A DNA stretch of 64,000 bases from Amia ocellicauda (taxonomy: Eukaryota; Chordata; Actinopteri; Amiiformes; Amiidae), in contig NC_089864.1 of the NCBI RefSeq assembly GCF_036373705.1, forward strand, positions 1,606,501-1,670,500. The letters are read 5' to 3'. Under the pieces are notes generated by a model, which worked only from the letters and a program-made list of their open reading frames with translations, did not search any database and had not been told where the DNA came from. Shown one piece after another: positions 46,646 through 57,691 of the stretch. Both the position numbers and the translations under genes were made by a program. How positions within the stretch are numbered: the stretch's first letter is position 1; each line of letters opens with the position of its first letter.

Positions 46646-47813
46646 CAGTGAGGGAAAAATGTATTTGATCCCCTGCTGATTTTGTACGTTTGCCCACTGA
46701 CAAAGAAATGATCAGCCTATAATTTTAATGGTAGGTGTATTTTAACAGTGAGAGACAGAATAACAACAAAAAAATCCAGAAAAACGTATTTCAAAAAAGT
46801 TATACATTGATTTGCATGTTAATGAGGGAAATAAGTATTTGATCCCCTATCAATCTGCAAGATTTCTGGCTCCCAGGTGTCTTTTATACAGGTAACGAGC
46901 TGAGATTAGGAGCACTCTCTTAAAGGGAGTGCTCCTAATCTCAGCTCGTTACCTGTATAAAAGACACCTGTCCACAGAAGCAATCAATCAATCAGATTCC
47001 AAACTCTCCACCATGGCCAAGACCAAAGAGCTGTCCAAGGATGTCAGGGACAAGATTGTAGACCTACACAAGGCTGGAATGGGCTACAAGACCATCGCCA
47101 AGCAGCTTGGTGAGAAGGTGACAACAGTTGGTGCGATTATTCGCAAATGGAAGAAACACAAAATAACTGTCAGTCTCCCTCGGTCTGGGGCTCCATGCAA
47201 GATCTCACCTCGTGGAGTTTCAATGATCATGAGAACGGTGAGGAATCAGCCCAGAACTACACGGGAGGATCTTGTTAATGATCTCAAGGCAGCTGTGACC
47301 ATAGTCACCAAGAAAACAATTGGTAACACACTACGCCGTGAAGGACTGAAATCCTGCAGCGCCCGCAAGGTCCCCCTGCTAAAGAAAGCACATGTACAGG
47401 CCCGTCTGAAGTTTGCCAATGAACATCTGAATGATTCAGAGCAGAACTGGGTGAAAGTGTTGTGGTCAGATGAGACCAAAATCGAGCTCTTTGGCATCAA
47501 TTCAACTCGCCGTGTTTGGAGGAGGAGGAATGACCCCAAGAACACCATCCCCACCGTCAAACATGGAGGTGGAAACATTATGCTTTGGGGGTTATTTTCT
47601 GCTAAGGGGTCAGGACAACTGCACCGCATCAAAGGGACGATGGACGGGGCCATGTACCATCAAATCTTGGGTGAGAACCTCCAACCCTCAGCCAGGGCAT
47701 TGAAAATGGGTCGTGGATGGGTATTCCAGCATGACAATGACCCAAAACACACAGCCAAGGCAACAAAGGAGTGTCTCAAGAAGAAGCACATTTTCCCGCC
47801 TGCCACCATGTGA
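46646..47813 (+). pseudogene. Tc1 element truncated at its 3' end
   Basis: The left TIR starts at 46646 (cagtgagggaaaaatgtatt) after TA. The frame from 47012 encodes a transposase beginning [20 protein letters not shown], with WSDETK (first D), [12 protein letters not shown] and [15 protein letters not shown] (second D). It ends at [10 protein letters not shown], before the SPDLNP-x-E block, so the third catalytic residue, the C-terminus and the right TIR are missing. An upstream extension to 46929 is open but is not part of the usual protein. The solo TIR at 9174 is from the same family. Confidence 0.9.
46874..46970. repeat. Perfect 44-bp inverted repeat in Tc1 5' UTR
   Basis: The arms 46874-46917 and 46927-46970 (caggtgtcttttatacaggt...gcactc) are exact reverse complements separated by 9 nt. 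It sits between the left TIR and the transposase start. Some fish Tc1 consensus elements carry such a palindrome. Confidence 0.92.
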
Positions 47814-48770
47814 CCTCCTCAACAATGCAGCCAAACCCAGTCATCACTCAAACACGCAATGAAGCAGTCAATGGGTAATCAAGCTGGGTGATACAAATCC
47901 CAGCCATGCAGAGGACTGGGATATTAAACTATTTTGAAAGAATTGTCAAGACATTGGGACATTTAATTTAAATCCAGGACATATGGTCATCATAGTCGTT
48001 CATGTTTGCTGTGCATTTATACCAAAAAAAGTGAATGTATTTTGTCACGGCACACTGTATTTCAGTCCAATGTAGTCCTTTCTCCAGCAGGATTTTCGTG
48101 ATCTTTTCAAACACTTTTAAATATCTTACTGCTCCAAGCAATTGATCCCGTGTGGCACTTTTCACCTACATTAATAACTTCTTAAATGTAATAGTCTTCC
48201 CAAGGTAAACACACATTCCTTCTTGGGAAAAGTTTCTCCTGCATCTCTCGGATCGAGAGCAGCCACCATTACTGTAATTTCAAAACGCAGTGGCGTTGAG
48301 TCTGGCTACATAAGGGACATAACAGTACATGCCCCAGAGCAGTTTGAGACTCAGCCGGTATAATGTATGAAACAGTGCCTCCTGAAAATCCATTTGGGTA
48401 CAGGTGGAGGTGCACCTGGGCCGTGTGGTAACGCCCTGGACTCGAACGGCCATGCTGAGGTGCATCTAAAAGTAGCCAGGGGAAACGGGGCAATTTAGTC
48501 AGCCACTCACAATCCCTTAATTGTAACACTTTATAATAAGATCCCCTATAAATGCTTTATGAAGCCTTAACAGATCATGAAGATCTAATTTACATTAGAA
48601 TTACATTAGAATTAACAAATAGTTCTAAACCCAAGACAGGCTGAAGTATTTTATATATGGTTTTACTTACAACATAACGTGGGAAATATTAATTATAAAG
48701 AACAACATGTTTTGACTGGTAACACGCCTACACGTATTGATTGGAGTCTAATAATAGTAATAATAACAGG

Positions 48771-48808
<38 letters not shown>

Positions 48809-49856
48809 TAATAATAATAATACATGCTTATTGGACACTTGCCGAATGCATACCGCCTCATTAATAGTGTACACCTCTATGCCATTGTCCTGCCAAGGCA
48901 CACAACGAGGCTCATATGTGTAGTTTTGCAGACACAATATTGTGGACGTAGTAATCAATATTACCCAATCACCATACTTAACTGTACGTTTTCAACAAAC
49001 ATATTATACTACTACATTACTGCTGTGTGCCCAACAATACAAGGTCTCATCTACTCTCTCTCTCTCTCTCTCTCTCAAACACACACACTCCTCGCTCCCT
49101 CTCCGCAGTTCTACAGGTATAGAGCAGTCTGCTGCAACACAGTGCTGAGTCTTGACCAAAGAGGAAGAAAATAAAAAACACAATGTGAACTTCTGCTTTA
49201 GTGTGGAGCTGAATCTGTAGTGTCACTGCCCCCCCCCCACCACAAGGGGAGAGATGTTGAAATAAAGCTAAACTCTTCTGAAGTCACTGGACCCACATGG
49301 CCCATCTACCTCCTTCATGTCCATCAGCTGCCTCCCTGTCTCTCAAGAGTCAATATGCACAGCCATCTTTCCTCAACATATACAGATCCGTGCTCTTCTT
49401 GACCTCTGTGTCTGTGAAAGAAACACACTGTCCTTTGTGTTTGTCTTGTGAGAATTTTGAATTGCCAAGTTTAATTGAATCCCTCCCAAATTAAGGGGAA
49501 CCTGGAAACCAGACTCTGAGCAGCTCCTATATCGTGGGTTGAGGTGACAGTTACTAGTTTAAGATATGAAACATGTTGAAGTCAGTCTAGTGGAGTTTGT
49601 TGTACTGTGTTTTCTCCTATGCCCGCTCCCATACCTAGGAATTCACTGCATTATGCCTTATCATTGCTAGTACTCAGTCCTCTCCTGTCCTATTGGAGCC
49701 AGCAGTAAAGGTGTTTAAATGTGTGAGTGTGTGTGTGAGTGTGAGTCCAATTATGACCTCACAGAACTGGAGGCAGTTTCTGCAGAACACAAAAGTCTGT
49801 CCACTTCATTGTCACTCAGTTTAAGGGAAACAGACATAAACTGGCAGGACCTGCAG
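47814..49856. other. Unrecognised stretch between Tc1 and gene C promoter
   Basis: No exon or RNA gene is seen. It contains an (AAT)n microsatellite at about 48768-48822, a (CT)n run near 49056-49078 and a poly-C patch near 49230. Confidence 0.5.
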
Positions 49857-49899
49857 TGTAAAGGAAGTTGTGTCACAGCTCTCAGTGCTCAGTATATTA
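49857..49899 (+). promoter_or_regulatory. Gene C promoter module
   Basis: The sequence tgtaaaggaagttgtgtcac, agctctcagtgctcag and a TATA-like tatatta lies about 35-80 bp before the ATG at 49936. It matches two copies upstream of gene A. AAAGGAAGT is an ETS/PU.1-like core. Conservation in inverted paralogs supports a promoter; the factor is inferred. Confidence 0.6.
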
Positions 49900-49935
49900 T
49901 TCAGAGTCCCCCCTCACCCGTCCTGCAGTGAGAGG

Positions 49936-50005
49936 ATGGCTGTGGACAGTGAGAGAGGACTTCTACTGCTGCTGCTGCTGCTTAGCACTGCCGCCCCCCT
50001 CACAG
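49936..50005 (+). CDS. Gene C leader exon (signal peptide)
   Basis: A 70-bp exon from ATG (context gagaggATGG) to CTCACAG/GTAAGG, phase 1, encodes MAVDSERGLLLLLLLSTAAP then LTG. It would splice in frame to the D1 exon at 54287, about 4.3 kb away, giving a secreted-pathway type I membrane protein. Of the two plus-strand leaders it is the nearer and has the better-conserved promoter. Confidence 0.88.
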
Positions 50006-52084
50006 GTAAGGGCTGCCCTCGCTGTCTCTCAGTGTGTGTACATTGTCTCTCGGGGTGTCTCAGGGTGTGGACAGTGTCTCTTGGGGTGTCTCAGGGTGTG
50101 GACAATGTCTCTCGGGGTGTGGACAGTGCTGATTGAGTTACTGTGTCTCTGCTGTGCTTTTGACACTTTTCTCACTGGAAGAGGGACTTTCTGAGAGTCT
50201 GATTTCTCTCGCAGGGGGGCAGCTCTGTGGATTCTTATGGACTGGTTTTGCATATTACTATTGCAGTGAGGATCAACGCATCTGAGGCTTATTTATCAGA
50301 CAGGCCCTGAAACCAGAGATTGGTGTTCAGTTGTGTTGACAGTTTGACAGTTTGTCCCGCTCACTCCTGCTGAGGGGTTGGTTTGTGCCTTGCTGGTTAA
50401 GGGACAAGGTACTGAGCTGGACAGAATCTGCCACAGAGACACAAATAAGAGGAGAAAACACATATTGTTGAAAACTGATTGCTAGTCCATTGTTAGGCAT
50501 TGGGAGTTTGAGTGTGAACAAGTCTGTGTGTGGAGAGTATGTGTCCGTGTGAGTGTGTGTTTGTGTGTGTGTGTGTTTGAGAGTGGAAGAATCTGATTGT
50601 ATGTGTATGTGTGCGTGTTGGAGATGAATTATAATGCACAAAATGAACAGCACACAATGTCTTTAAAGTCACAGGCTAATGGAACCACAGCTACAAATCT
50701 GTGTGTTTTTGAGTGTGTGTCTATCTGTGTGTGTGTGAGTGAGATGATGATTATCTCCATTGAGATATATGAATGATGCATGCTGACAAATTGATATCAG
50801 AAGTTTAATGATTTCTGTTTGGGTGGGAGAATGTGATTTGATTTGATTTGGCTTATTCTCTTGGCAATGAGAATGATGGTCTGTAGCCAGGTCCAGACTG
50901 TCAAACTCCCAAAAGTGTGAAATGGCTCCCTGTGCCGCCTACGCAGTTTTTACGAGCGAAGTCTAGCTTGAGCTAGTTGAATGCCTGGATGTCCGATCAG
51001 ATGTAATTTTTGGTAAGCTTCAGATGGCCAGCGTCTGAGAATTAATCAGGTGCAATGGTGTAGATGTAGGGAAGTTAGAGACATGTCCCTACCAATATTA
51101 AGGGAACGCTGAATTGTTCCTACAAATAATTCTGATAAATCTGAAATGTCAAGTAATTTTATCCACTCCAGAAAGAGTTAACTATGTCCAGATCGTTGCT
51201 CCTACTGCCTGAAAACCAAAATGCTAATGTGATCATCTTCGGCTTTAGGTTGTGAATCCTGAAGTCCTGGCACTTTAAATTTAGTGGCACCCTGGGATTT
51301 GTAGGTGTTTGGAGATCCTTACCTTTGGTTTGGGGCTCAATCAGCAGCCAAGAGAACTTAAAATCCCATAATGCATCACTTACAGCGCGGCTGACATCAG
51401 GGACCATGTTTTTAATCACTGAGGCGCGAAGGTGTATGAGGACTCGGGAGGAAAAGGTAATTCTCACGCTTTAACATAAAATAAAAACCCTGTCATTCTT
51501 AAATGGTGTATATTGTGACTATTTAAAACACAATAATAAATATAACCAGTATAATATTATCTTAATAGTGACTTTATATGGCAACCACTAGGTAGTGCTA
51601 GTGAGGAGACTGCACCATAATCCACTATCTATGTCCCTGCCGTAGGTGGAAGTAGACTGAAGAGACCCCATGAGCGGGTATATAGTAAGCGCCGGTAATG
51701 TCGGCTAATGTGTTTTAATAAGTTGCAATAAATATAATCCTAAGGCATCCATTGTGGTTTCTCCTTCTTATGCCGAAAACACCACAAACATGTACTATGT
51801 TAGTTAACACCTTGTCAATATATTGATATCCTCCTTCCTCCCTTTGTAACTTATCACTTGCTTGATATGTTTTGTATGGTGTGTAAAAAGCTAACTCCAA
51901 CAGTGTAAAATGTGTATTATATTGAATGGACAGTTTGACTATTCAGGAGGCTGAATAAATGTAATATTATATAGGCTAGGGCTTTTTTTAAGTTCATTTA
52001 AAGTTAATATAAAAAGTGGGGTACATTTCAGTGGGAGGAATGTCTTTGGTGGCTCGGTGTTGTTTCACAGCTACATGGGTCATG

Positions 52085-52128
<44 letters not shown>

Positions 52129-53835
52129 ACGACCATGTGTTGATGTATGGAGTGAATCACTGTCAACATTCAAGAGCAAAAATACAGCTTCTACAGTGGC
52201 GTTTTTTATTTTACACCACAGCTCCACTCTGCGCTCTTTAATACCGTCTACCGTCTACAAGCTTGCAATTATTTTTGAGAGATATAGTCTTTTCTCACTG
52301 ACAACAAACAACAAAAAATATTGTGTCCATCCAATTTTCAAACCAAACCTACTCCCTTGCACACTACGTTGCCACAAGTCACTGAGAAGCAAGATCAGAT
52401 GTATGTTGTTTATTCTTTTAAAGTTAGGTAAGCCTTCTTCCCTGGTTTTTGAATTGAATATTCTTTGCTTCCGCACACCCTTCCATAATAAGCACTGAAA
52501 TAGGCAGCAGCTCTTTTGCATTCACCAAAATCCTAGTTTTGACATGCAAGTGAGCGTCCTTTCGTGTCCAAACGGGAACACGCACTTATCCTCAGCGAAG
52601 TCTGGCTTAAGCTACAGAGCTAATTCAATCCGAGATAAGTGTTGGAAGAACTAAAATCCCGGATATCAGTTAGCATTAGTTTAAGACGGGACCAATCAAC
52701 TTAGCCTGGATTTGTTAAACCACGTACGAAAATGTGCAGGTCCATGTTTGTTTACCTTGTCTTGAATGGATCATGTGTTTCCGTGAGATGTGCGGAGTTT
52801 GGAGGCTGTGTCGGAGCTCCCCATGTTAAAGGATTTCAGATCAGTCATGAAGTGTGTGACCCCCTGTACTTAAGGGATCGTGTAATGTGACTCCTGCACG
52901 ATGCAAGACCAATTCTGTGCAAAATAGTCGTTAAGTGTGAGCTGCACACTGTTCTAAAAATCGGGTCGGATTGTAGAAATCGTGTAGTGTGAACCTAGTA
53001 TTAGTCGACTACAAGCAACTGAGGTCGACAACACCTGTAATTAGTCAACTATTTGACTTTTTGGTGCTAGCCCTAATATATATATATATATATATATAGT
53101 ACGTGTACTTGCCTTGTGTTCTGTTTGCCTCCCTATCCCTGTTGTACGCCGTTGTCCGGCTCACATCCCCGTCACTCAAACTCCACTGTCCCGTTTTCCT
53201 TTCCAATCTGACATTTCTGACTACTGTTTAAATGCCCCGTTTCTCCATTTCCGTAGAGCCGACAGAACAATGACATATTGTGTTGCTATACCGTTTGTTT
53301 GTGCTGAATGACCGCTGTTATTGTTTCCTTGTGAAAATCGCCTACTGTTCTCTTTTCTGTTTTGTTCGTCACATTTTAAAACTGTTAGTGACTTTGATTG
53401 GGGGAAACAGGTAAATAGGTGAGATACCCATGGGTTTACACGTTTGCACGTAGGGTTATATACAGTATTTGTCAAGCACATTAGATATTTAGGTAGGGGC
53501 GGTGATCTCCCCTTTGAATTAGTTGTCAGGGTTAGACAGTTTAGTTACTTTAGATAGATAGGGTCGCCAAGAACTACAAGTTAGGTAGAGGATACTCTTC
53601 TAGACTAGCTTAGACACTGTCCAGGTAGTTTCCCCCTGTGTGTGTTTGTTTAGTCTTATTATTGTCACGTCCGACTTGACTGTTGTACATAGTTGTATAT
53701 ACTCCCCTCCCCTTTGTAAATAAACCCTTTTTGTAGACTCTTAGTGTTGTTTTGGCGCTCACCTCACTACTGCTTTTGTGTCTTCTTTGTTATGTCACCC
53801 TCATTCCCTTACACCAGTCACTTTGGGTCGTAACA
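50006..53835. other. Gene C intron 1, first part
   Basis: No internal exon is recognised. It contains a small tandem repeat at about 50040-50130 (tctcggggtgtctcagggtg type), gt-rich patches near 50520-50760, a (GT)n tract at 52086-52127 and a (TA)n tract at about 53078-53098. At 53640-53832 an aataaaccctttttgtag block ending gggtcgtaaca looks like the R-U5 end of an LTR; a matching 5' boundary was not found. Confidence 0.5.
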
Positions 53836-53867
53836 GTGTGATGTTGGCCTGTGTTACACTGTTAGTT

Positions 53868-53898
<31 letters not shown>

Positions 53899-54258
53899 AT
53901 GCTGGACTGTGTTGCACTGTGTTAGTTCAGTGTGTACTGTCTGTGAGATGTTGGACTTTGTTACACTGTGTTAGTTCAGTGTATACTGTGTGTGTTTGAT
54001 GTTTTTGTGTGTTAGTTCAGTGTACACTGGGTATTTGTGTGTGTGTGTGTCTGTACTGTGTGTGTCTGTGCTGTGTGTGTGTGTGTGTGTACTGTGTGTG
54101 TGTCTGTGCTGTGTGTGTGTGTGTGTGTACTGTGTGTGTGTACTGTGTGTGTGTCTGTACTGTGTGTGTCTGTACTGTGTGTGTCTGTACTGTGTGTGTG
54201 TGTGTGTCTGTACTGTGTGTGTCTGTACTGTGTGTGTCTGTACTGTGTGTGTGTGTGT
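53836..54258. repeat. Gene C intron 1 minisatellite (short form)
   Basis: First come four or so degenerate units of gatgttggactgtgttacac with gttagttcagtgtgtactg. From 54040 there is about 220 bp of TGTACTG(TG)n ending about 28 bp before the D1 exon. It is the short counterpart of the 6-kb array at 22558-28626. Confidence 0.9.
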
Positions 54259-54286
54259 GATGTTCTCCTGTGCTTTCTCTCCCCAG

Positions 54287-54592
54287 CTGTATTCCTGTAC
54301 TCCACTCTGGGTGCCTCAGTGACAGTGCCTTGTGACGGACTGACAGAATATCACAACTCCTATATAGTCTGGGTGTTTGCTCACAGCTCTGACACATCTG
54401 TAGAACTGAGCCGTGGTGGGATGATCACAGACACAGATCCAGACAGAGCTGGCAGACTGAGACTGGGGTCTAACCGTTATCTGCACATAGACAGACTCAG
54501 GACACGGGACACTGGAGAGTACACCTGTCATCAGCATGTCAATGGACACTTTTATGAATCTGGATCTACTGTTATTCTCTTCCTGCTCTCCA
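54287..54592 (+). CDS. Gene C Ig domain 1 (V-like) exon
   Basis: This 306-bp exon follows tttctctccccag and ends at CTCTCCA/GTAAGT, phase 1-1, exactly the length of gene B D1. It encodes AVFLYSTLGASVTVPC, YIVWVF, GRLRLGSNRYLHIDRL and DTGEYTCHQH. Differences from gene B cluster in the C-C' loop (AHSSDTS) and after the F strand (VNGHFYESGS), the positions expected to contact ligand. The NSS sequon of gene B is lost (NRY). Confidence 0.92.
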
Positions 54593-55063
54593 GTAAGTGT
54601 GCAGCGACCTGCAGGAGTTGTATAATGAAGAATGTTAACTGTTAATTGACAAGGGTCGGTGTGTCAATTGTTAATGACACACTGCAGTGTCACAGCTGTT
54701 CAAAATAAACACACATTATAAACATACTTCATTCTTTATACACACACACATACAGGTTAATTGGTAGTATTTATACCTTTTATTTAATAATGAGTGTGAT
54801 TAAACTATACTGAGTTGAGCCCAGAGAAAACTCTCCAGATGAGAACGGACAGACACACATGGTGACACTCAGACCTTCTCTCAGTCTGACCTGCAGTCTG
54901 TACAGCCCTCTCAAGGCTGAGACCTGAAACAATAAGAGGAGTTAATTAGTCTTAATGAAACATGCTTCTTAATCTAAATTAATCATTATTTAAAATAATG
55001 GATGATGTAACCCAGAGTATATTTGCAGATGCATAACAGTTTACCTCTGTCTCTGTTCTCCAG
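54593..55063. other. Gene C intron 2
   Basis: Colinear with gene B intron 2 (28959-29380), including ccctctcaaggctgagacct. No separate feature is seen. Confidence 0.6.
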
Positions 55064-55366
55064 TCTCTGCCAGTCCATCTGAGGGTCTGAGGGCCGGAGA
55101 CAGAATCACTCTGAGCTGTGTGCTGGACTGTGGGGGGATGGTTGGAAACTGCTCTGAGACACAAGGACTGACTCTGTCCTGGAGGGACGAGAGCGGAGTC
55201 CCACTGAAGGACGAGAGAGACAGATACAGTATCACAGAGCTCAGGGGAGTCCACAGTAATCTCTCAGTGACACTGCGACAGTCAGACCACAACAAGAGCA
55301 GGACTTGTGTCCTGACAGAGCGAGGCGAGATGAAGACCTCTGAGTCCTACACCACTACACTCTCAG
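55064..55366 (+). CDS. Gene C Ig domain 2 (C2-like) exon
   Basis: This 303-bp exon follows ctgttctccag and ends at CTCTCAG/GTACAG, phase 1-1. It encodes GDRITLSCVLDC, GNC, LTLSWRDESG and SDHNKSRTCVLTERG. It has three residues fewer than gene B D2 at the start of the domain and loop. All the extra cysteines are kept. The F-strand W of gene B is R. Confidence 0.92.
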
Positions 55367-55961
55367 GTACAGACTCTGTGATTTATTTATTTCATCCTGC
55401 TCTTTCTTCACTCTCTTCTTATTGTTTCCTTCTTTCTTTTTCTGGTGTTTATCCAACTTAACACATGCTTATTTCTTAGCATGGCTTTTGATTGTTGTTA
55501 TTGTTTATCTTCCTCTCCTTTCTTTTTCTGGTATTTTAATTACTTTTATCCATATGATTTTTGATGCTACATTTGATGTATTTTCTCACTTAGTGAGACA
55601 TTGTTGGTATTTTTGGTTTGTAATATTGTAATTCAGGTAGAGATCACAGTGTTCATGTTTAACTTCTTCTTAATGTTCTATTTTTTGAGTATTTTCTTCT
55701 TATTCTTGCACATGATCTCTTCGTAGTATTTTTTTAACCTCTGCTTCATAATTTGTCCCACTTGTTCAATCCCTCTTATGTATGTTATATCTTCTTCTTT
55801 ATCTTTTGCTGGTCAATTAAAAAAGTTATTGCAAAATGATTGCCATGCAACTTATGTATTTTCAATTTTTAACAGAAAAATAAGAAACTGAAATGATCCT
55901 CTATTTTTACTCATAATTAGAACTATTTATGAATGTATTTCACCGTCTGCAGGTGTTCCAG

Positions 55962-56282
55962 ACGAGCTGTTCTCCACAGTGGGGCGGCTCCTGCTCTTGC
56001 CTTGTGTGGATCCTGTCAGTCTGGGACCAGGAGAGAGACTGCGGTGGACCTACAGACAACCTGTTTCCAGCGCTCCAGTCACACTCTACGAGTTACTATC
56101 CCAGTCTATTACACCTCTTAGGGGGAAAGACACACACAGTGGGAGAGCGGTGATGTCAGTCAACTCCTCACTGCTGATACACAATGTGCAGACAAGGGAC
56201 GCTGGGCTGTACCGCTGTGAGAGACACAAGGACTTAAAGTATCAAAAGACCCACAGGAGGTTTGCTCTGAACACACTGTCAG
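55962..56282 (+). CDS. Gene C Ig domain 3 (V-like) exon
   Basis: This 321-bp exon follows gcaggtgttccag and ends at CTGTCAG/GTAACT, phase 1-1. It encodes DELFSTVGRLLLLPC, LRWTYRQ, SGRAVMSVNSSLLIHNVQ and DAGLYRCERH. The C-C'-C'' region (PVSSAPVTLYELLSQ) differs strongly from gene B while the framework is nearly identical. The intron before it (55367-55961) is colinear with gene B. Confidence 0.92.
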
Positions 56283-56440
56283 GTAACTCAACCACAAATA
56301 ATATCCTTGAGGAGCTGTAAGGGAAATTAGGAATTTAATATAAGATGAATTTTGTGTTTCTAATTGCTAAACTATAAAAAATGTTGAAGTTGTATAATTT
56401 ATAATGAGCCAGATTAATGCAGATATATATGTGTTTCCAG

Positions 56441-56719
56441 TTAACTCAAACCCAATTGCAGATGTACATAAGGGCTTTGCTGTCAGCTTGACCTGCTCCC
56501 TCACCTGTGGGTTTGACTGTGTGGAAAACACTGAACTGACCTGGAAGAACAGTACAGGGAACAGTCTGCAGGGCGGTGCCAGTGAGCATAACAAGAGCAC
56601 CATCAGCTCCCAGCTGGTCCTTCAGCCCCAGAGCTCTGAGAGGATTTGGTGCAGTGTGGAGAGGGAGGGGCTGGAGAGAGTGAGTCAGGACTGGACCACA
56701 GAGATTAAGGCTGGACCAG
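56441..56719 (+). CDS. Gene C Ig domain 4 (C2-like) exon
   Basis: This 279-bp exon follows atgtgtttccag and ends at GGACCAG/GTGAGG, phase 1-1. It encodes AVSLTCSLTCGFDCVENTEL, TWKNSTG, NKSTISSQLVLQPQSSERI and WCSVEREGLERVSQDW. It is the same length as gene B D4. The preceding intron is only 158 bp, against 5.3 kb in gene B. Confidence 0.92.
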
Positions 56720-57101
56720 GTGAGGAACTGGAACTGTAGTCAGTGACAGAGGAGCTTCATATCAAGATATGAGACAGGACATTATCTGCCATTTTCCTGT
56801 CTGTAGTGACTTCAATGGATTGAGCTTCAATAACACTGAGATCACGGCTCTGAAATAAGAGATGAGTTGTCATCACCAACTTCACCCAGAAGAACTATTA
56901 TCTCAATCCTCTAATGTCACCTCTGCCTCTAAAGACCTCTTCTGTCCATTGAGGACACACTATATATGATTGTTAATGTTGAACATTACTGTCCTGATTG
57001 AAGCTATAATATTGATAAGCTGTTTTCTTGGGCAGAAATAATGAACAGTTATCTATCTCTATAACTTTGCTCAGTAATTAATAGTTGGTTTACATTTCTG
57101 G

Positions 57102-57190
57102 AGGTGTCCTAGAAGAGGTGTACTGCACAGTGGAGGGCTCTGCTCTGACTGGAGTGGGCATTCAGAGTTTCTACAGTACTCTGTGTATCC
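57102..57190 (+). pseudogene. Decayed fifth Ig exon of gene C
   Basis: A shorter remnant of the sequence at 36547: ggtgtcctagaagaggtgta, cacagtggagg, gctctgctctgactgga, then cagagtttctacagtact, which matches cagaatttctacagtataat in gene B. The middle of the domain is deleted. It lies between D4 and TM as in gene B. Confidence 0.6.
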
Positions 57191-57249
57191 TAATGTAATG
57201 TAAGGTAACATAATTTTAACATAATATAATAAAGCTGCCTCCGTTTCAG

Positions 57250-57369
57250 GTTTGGCAGGGTCTGCAGTGGAGCTGGCGGTGAGACTGACTATGTTCTTCA
57301 TCGCTCTGATCGCCCCTCTGGTCACTGGAGCCGTGGTTTACACCAAGAGGAGGAGCAGCAGACAGACAG
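57250..57369 (+). CDS. Gene C transmembrane exon
   Basis: This 120-bp exon follows ctccgtttcag and ends at CAGACAG/GTGAGT, phase 1-1. It encodes [31 protein letters not shown] and TKRRSSRQT. The E and R at the outer membrane edge are kept as in gene B. There is no tyrosine signalling motif. Confidence 0.9.
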
Positions 57370-57379
57370 GTGAGTAAAA

Positions 57380-57665
57380 GAGCAGAGTGGCCAGTGTGGA
57401 GCAGGACTGTCCTACAGGCCGGACACTGCAGTGACAGAGCAGAGTGGTCAGTGTGGAGCAGGACTGTCCTACAGGCCGGACACTGCAGTTACAGAGCAGA
57501 GCAGTCAGTGTGCAGCAGGACTGTCCTACAGGCTGGATACTGCAGTGACAGAGCAGAGCAGTCAGTGTGCAGCAGGACTGTCCTACAGGCTGGATACTGC
57601 AGTGACAGAGCAGAGCGGTCAGTGTGGAGTGGGACTGTCCTACAGGCTGGACACTGCAATGACAC
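57380..57665. repeat. 57-bp minisatellite, five units
   Basis: Units start agcagagtgg at 57381, 57438, 57495 and so on, and include ggagcaggactgtcctacag. Gene B has a single unit at the same place (about 36881-36935), so the expansion followed the duplication. Confidence 0.93.
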
Positions 57666-57691
57666 AGTTCAAGCCAATTTCTGATCATATA

